From CAZKNF01 sp964554105 (lineage in GTDB: Bacteria; Bacteroidota; Rhodothermia; Rhodothermales; VXPQ01), in NCBI GenBank assembly GCA_964554105.1, contig CAZKNF010000002.1, forward strand, positions 1 to 64,000: a stretch of DNA of 64,000 bases, read 5' to 3'. The notes beneath the pieces were generated by a model, which saw only the letters and a program-made list of their open reading frames with translations, ran no database searches and was not told the DNA's origin. A program made the position numbers and the translations under genes. Below, piece by piece: positions 62,412 through 64,000 of this stretch; the first letter of the stretch is position 1; every line of letters starts with the position of its first letter.

Positions 62412-63608
62412 ATGAATAAGCTCACCCTAGACGATCTCGACGTTTCCGGCAAACGCATCCTCGTCCGTGTCGATTTCAACGTACCCTTGGTGAAAGGACG
62501 AAACGGTAGCCTGACGGTAAGCGACGACAATCGAGTACGCGCCGCCCTTCCGACTATCCGCACTATCGCAGAACGCGGCGGCAAAGTGATTTTGATGAGC
62601 CATCTGGGTCGCCCGAAAGGTGAAACGAAACCGGAATTCTCCCTCTCTCCTGTCGGAGAACGACTCGAGGAGCTGTTGGGCAGCCCCGTTCGTTTCATCA
62701 GTGACTCGGGAGGGCAAGCCGTGGAGCAGGCCGTTCGAGAACTGCCCGAAGGTGGCGTAATCCTCCTCGAAAATACACGCTTTAATCCGGGCGAGACTGC
62801 AAACGATGAAGGCTACGCCTCACAGCTCGCCCAACTCGCCGATCTGTATGTGAACGATGCATTCGGATCGGCTCATCGCGCGCACGCATCCACCGAGGGC
62901 GTCACGCACAGGGTGGAACAGTCCGCAATGGGCTATCTGCTGCAGAAGGAGATCGATTACCTCTCCAAACTGCTGGAAGAGCCGGAGCATCCCTACGTGG
63001 CCGTACTTGGCGGCGCGAAGGTGAGCGACAAGATCGGCCTCATCGAAAATATGCTCGAATACGTCGATTCGCTGCTCATCGGCGGCGCGATGAGTTACAC
63101 TTTTCTAAAGTCGCTGGGCCACGACGTCGGGAGCTCAAAAGTGGAAGACGACAAGCTGGAGATCGCGCGCGACCTTTACGAGCGGGGAGAAACGAAGATC
63201 GTCCTGCCCACCGATCATGTTGCGGCGCGGTCGTTCGACAACGATGCAGAGCAGCAGACCGTGGAACGCGACATTCCGGATGGATGGATGGGTCTCGATA
63301 TCGGGCCTCGAACAATCGATGCATTTCAGGAAATTATCCGGGAGGGTCAAACCGTCGTCTGGAACGGGCCGATGGGAGTCTTCGAGATGTCGAATTTCGC
63401 AAAAGGTACCATTTCGATCGCCGAAGCAATGGCTGAGGCAACGCAGAGCGGCGCACTCACCGTCGTCGGCGGTGGTGATTCCGTCGCCGCAGTTACTCAG
63501 GCCGGCTTCGCCGATCAGATCAGCCACGTCTCTACCGGCGGCGGAGCGATGCTGGAATTTCTCGAAGGGAAGACCCTGCCGGGCATTGCCGCGTTGACCG
63601 ACAGGTAG
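62412..63608 (+). CDS. pgk: phosphoglycerate kinase
   Basis: From ATG 62412 the product has 398 residues, the usual length. It starts KLTLDDLDVSGKRILVRVDF with NVPL next, the Pgk signature, and has LMSHLGRPKG, DAFGSAHRAHAS, GGAKVSDKIGLIENML, WNGPMGVFEM and GGGDSVAAV near the C-terminus. It moves phosphate from 1,3-bisphosphoglycerate to ADP. An upstream frame from 62400 adds four residues without family sequence. The amidinotransferase-family gene follows after 44 bases. Confidence 0.98.
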   Translation: MNKLTLDDLDVSGKRILVRVDFNVPLVKGRNGSLTVSDDNRVRAALPTIRTIAERGGKVILMSHLGRPKGETKPEFSLSPVGERLEELLGSPVRFISDSGGQAVEQAVRELPEGGVILLENTRFNPGETANDEGYASQLAQLADLYVNDAFGSAHRAHASTEGVTHRVEQSAMGYLLQKEIDYLSKLLEEPEHPYVAVLGGAKVSDKIGLIENMLEYVDSLLIGGAMSYTFLKSLGHDVGSSKVEDDKLEIARDLYERGETKIVLPTDHVAARSFDNDAEQQTVERDIPDGWMGLDIGPRTIDAFQEIIREGQTVVWNGPMGVFEMSNFAKGTISIAEAMAEATQSGALTVVGGGDSVAAVTQAGFADQISHVSTGGGAMLEFLEGKTLPGIAALTDR

Positions 63609-63652
63609 ATTTTCGCCATCCGTTGGACTCTCAGACGCCGGACTGATCCACT

Positions 63653-64000
63653 ATGACGTACGACTCGATTTCGGATGTCGATTTTACGCTGGATGACGTA
63701 CCGTCGCTCTCGCGTCCGGGCCGCGTGCTGATGACGACGCCGGCGCATTTCGACGTCCAGTACGTCATCAACCCCCATATGGCGGATCACGTAGGCAAGG
63801 TGAACATCCGGGAGGCCGGGCGCCAGTGGCGCGTGCTGCAGGATGCCTACGAGTCGCTCGGTCTCACGGTGAATGTCATCGAAGGCATCGAAGGTCTTTT
63901 CGACATGGTCTTCTGTGCCAATCAGACGCTCCCCTATTATTTGCCGCGAGACGGCGCGCACGGCGTAGTTATGAGCCGCATGCACGCGCCGCAGCGCCGC
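63653..64000 (+). CDS. amidinotransferase / DDAH-family protein (partial)
   Basis: The frame opens at ATG 63653 and runs off the right edge, so only the first 116 residues are visible. It reads RVLMTTPAHFDVQYVINPHM and LFDMVFCANQTLP, the pattern of the amidinotransferase/dimethylargininase superfamily (the FxANxxL segment is near the conserved Asp/Asn substrate site). Such enzymes act on arginine or methylarginine derivatives. The remaining catalytic His and Cys lie beyond the window, so the exact activity is open. Confidence 0.82.
   Translation, partial: MTYDSISDVDFTLDDVPSLSRPGRVLMTTPAHFDVQYVINPHMADHVGKVNIREAGRQWRVLQDAYESLGLTVNVIEGIEGLFDMVFCANQTLPYYLPRDGAHGVVMSRMHAPQRR

Noticed and set aside
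1..64000. CRISPR arrays, insertion sequences, prophage or plasmid genes
   Set aside because: I found no regularly spaced repeats, transposase or integrase sequence, or terminal repeats.

Overview
The window is a GC-rich, densely coded bacterial chromosome segment with about 50 protein genes and one tRNA. I see no rRNA, CRISPR array, insertion sequence, prophage or plasmid module. The gene content points to the phylum Bacteroidota/Rhodothermota (a Rhodothermales- or Salinibacter-like lineage is my best guess). Reasons: adjacent porU and porV genes of the type IX secretion system (T9SS), C-terminal T9SS sorting domains, a NagB-LmbE fusion of the kind found in Bacteroidota, a DUF5683-like protein, frequent GTG/TTG starts, and two exact matches to the Bacteroidota -7 promoter box TAnnTTTG. 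The species cannot be named from the sequence alone.

Layout. 1-2.9 kb: a partial quinone oxidoreductase, a TANGO2-like NRDE protein, a lipoprotein and a 45-residue membrane microprotein, all on the minus strand. 2.9-13.6 kb (+): aroB, a giant TamB-like protein, rnr, an OsmC-like protein and an NfeD/flotillin pair. 13.7-22.7 kb (mostly -): nagB-lmbE and a haem cluster hemE-rluA-like-hemF-hemH-hemL, interrupted by a tiny oppositely oriented gene that may be an HK97 A-domain (family 4 encapsulin-like) protein, then a PrsW-like protease. 22.9-28.4 kb: a phytol/dolichol-kinase-like protein, a lipase-like hydrolase, a polysaccharide-deacetylase-like protein, an HD phosphohydrolase and an HDAC-family deacetylase. 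28.4-35.1 kb (-): hpt, tilS, mutL, a small membrane protein, cdsA, a DUF2007 protein and a CPBP protease, followed by tRNA-Arg(CCG) on the plus strand.

35.4-50.7 kb (-): a dicarboxylate/amino-acid symporter, a DUF5683-like protein and a TlpA-like thioredoxin, then a surface-protein block of porU, porV, a T9SS-targeted M6-like protein whose HExxH is lost, and a peptidase/propeller/outer-membrane-barrel fusion. 50.9-54.7 kb (-): a stand-alone histidine-kinase DHp domain, a metallo-beta-lactamase-fold hydrolase, a LonN-domain protein and a sodium:solute symporter. 54.8-56.9 kb (+): a barrel protein and endonuclease III. 56.9-61 kb (-): nadA, lolD-like, an NtrC-type sigma-54 activator and a TPR membrane protein. 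61.3-64 kb (+): gap, pgk and a truncated amidinotransferase-family gene.

Most genes are housekeeping. The best leads are (a) the encapsulin-like small gene inside the haem cluster, (b) the T9SS block with a dead M6-like protein and an unusual peptidase-propeller-barrel fusion, (c) loss of key metal-ligand residues in MutL and endonuclease III, (d) the stand-alone DHp domain, and (e) a perfect 12-bp inverted repeat upstream of porU. Family assignments come from motif recognition by eye; no database search was run.
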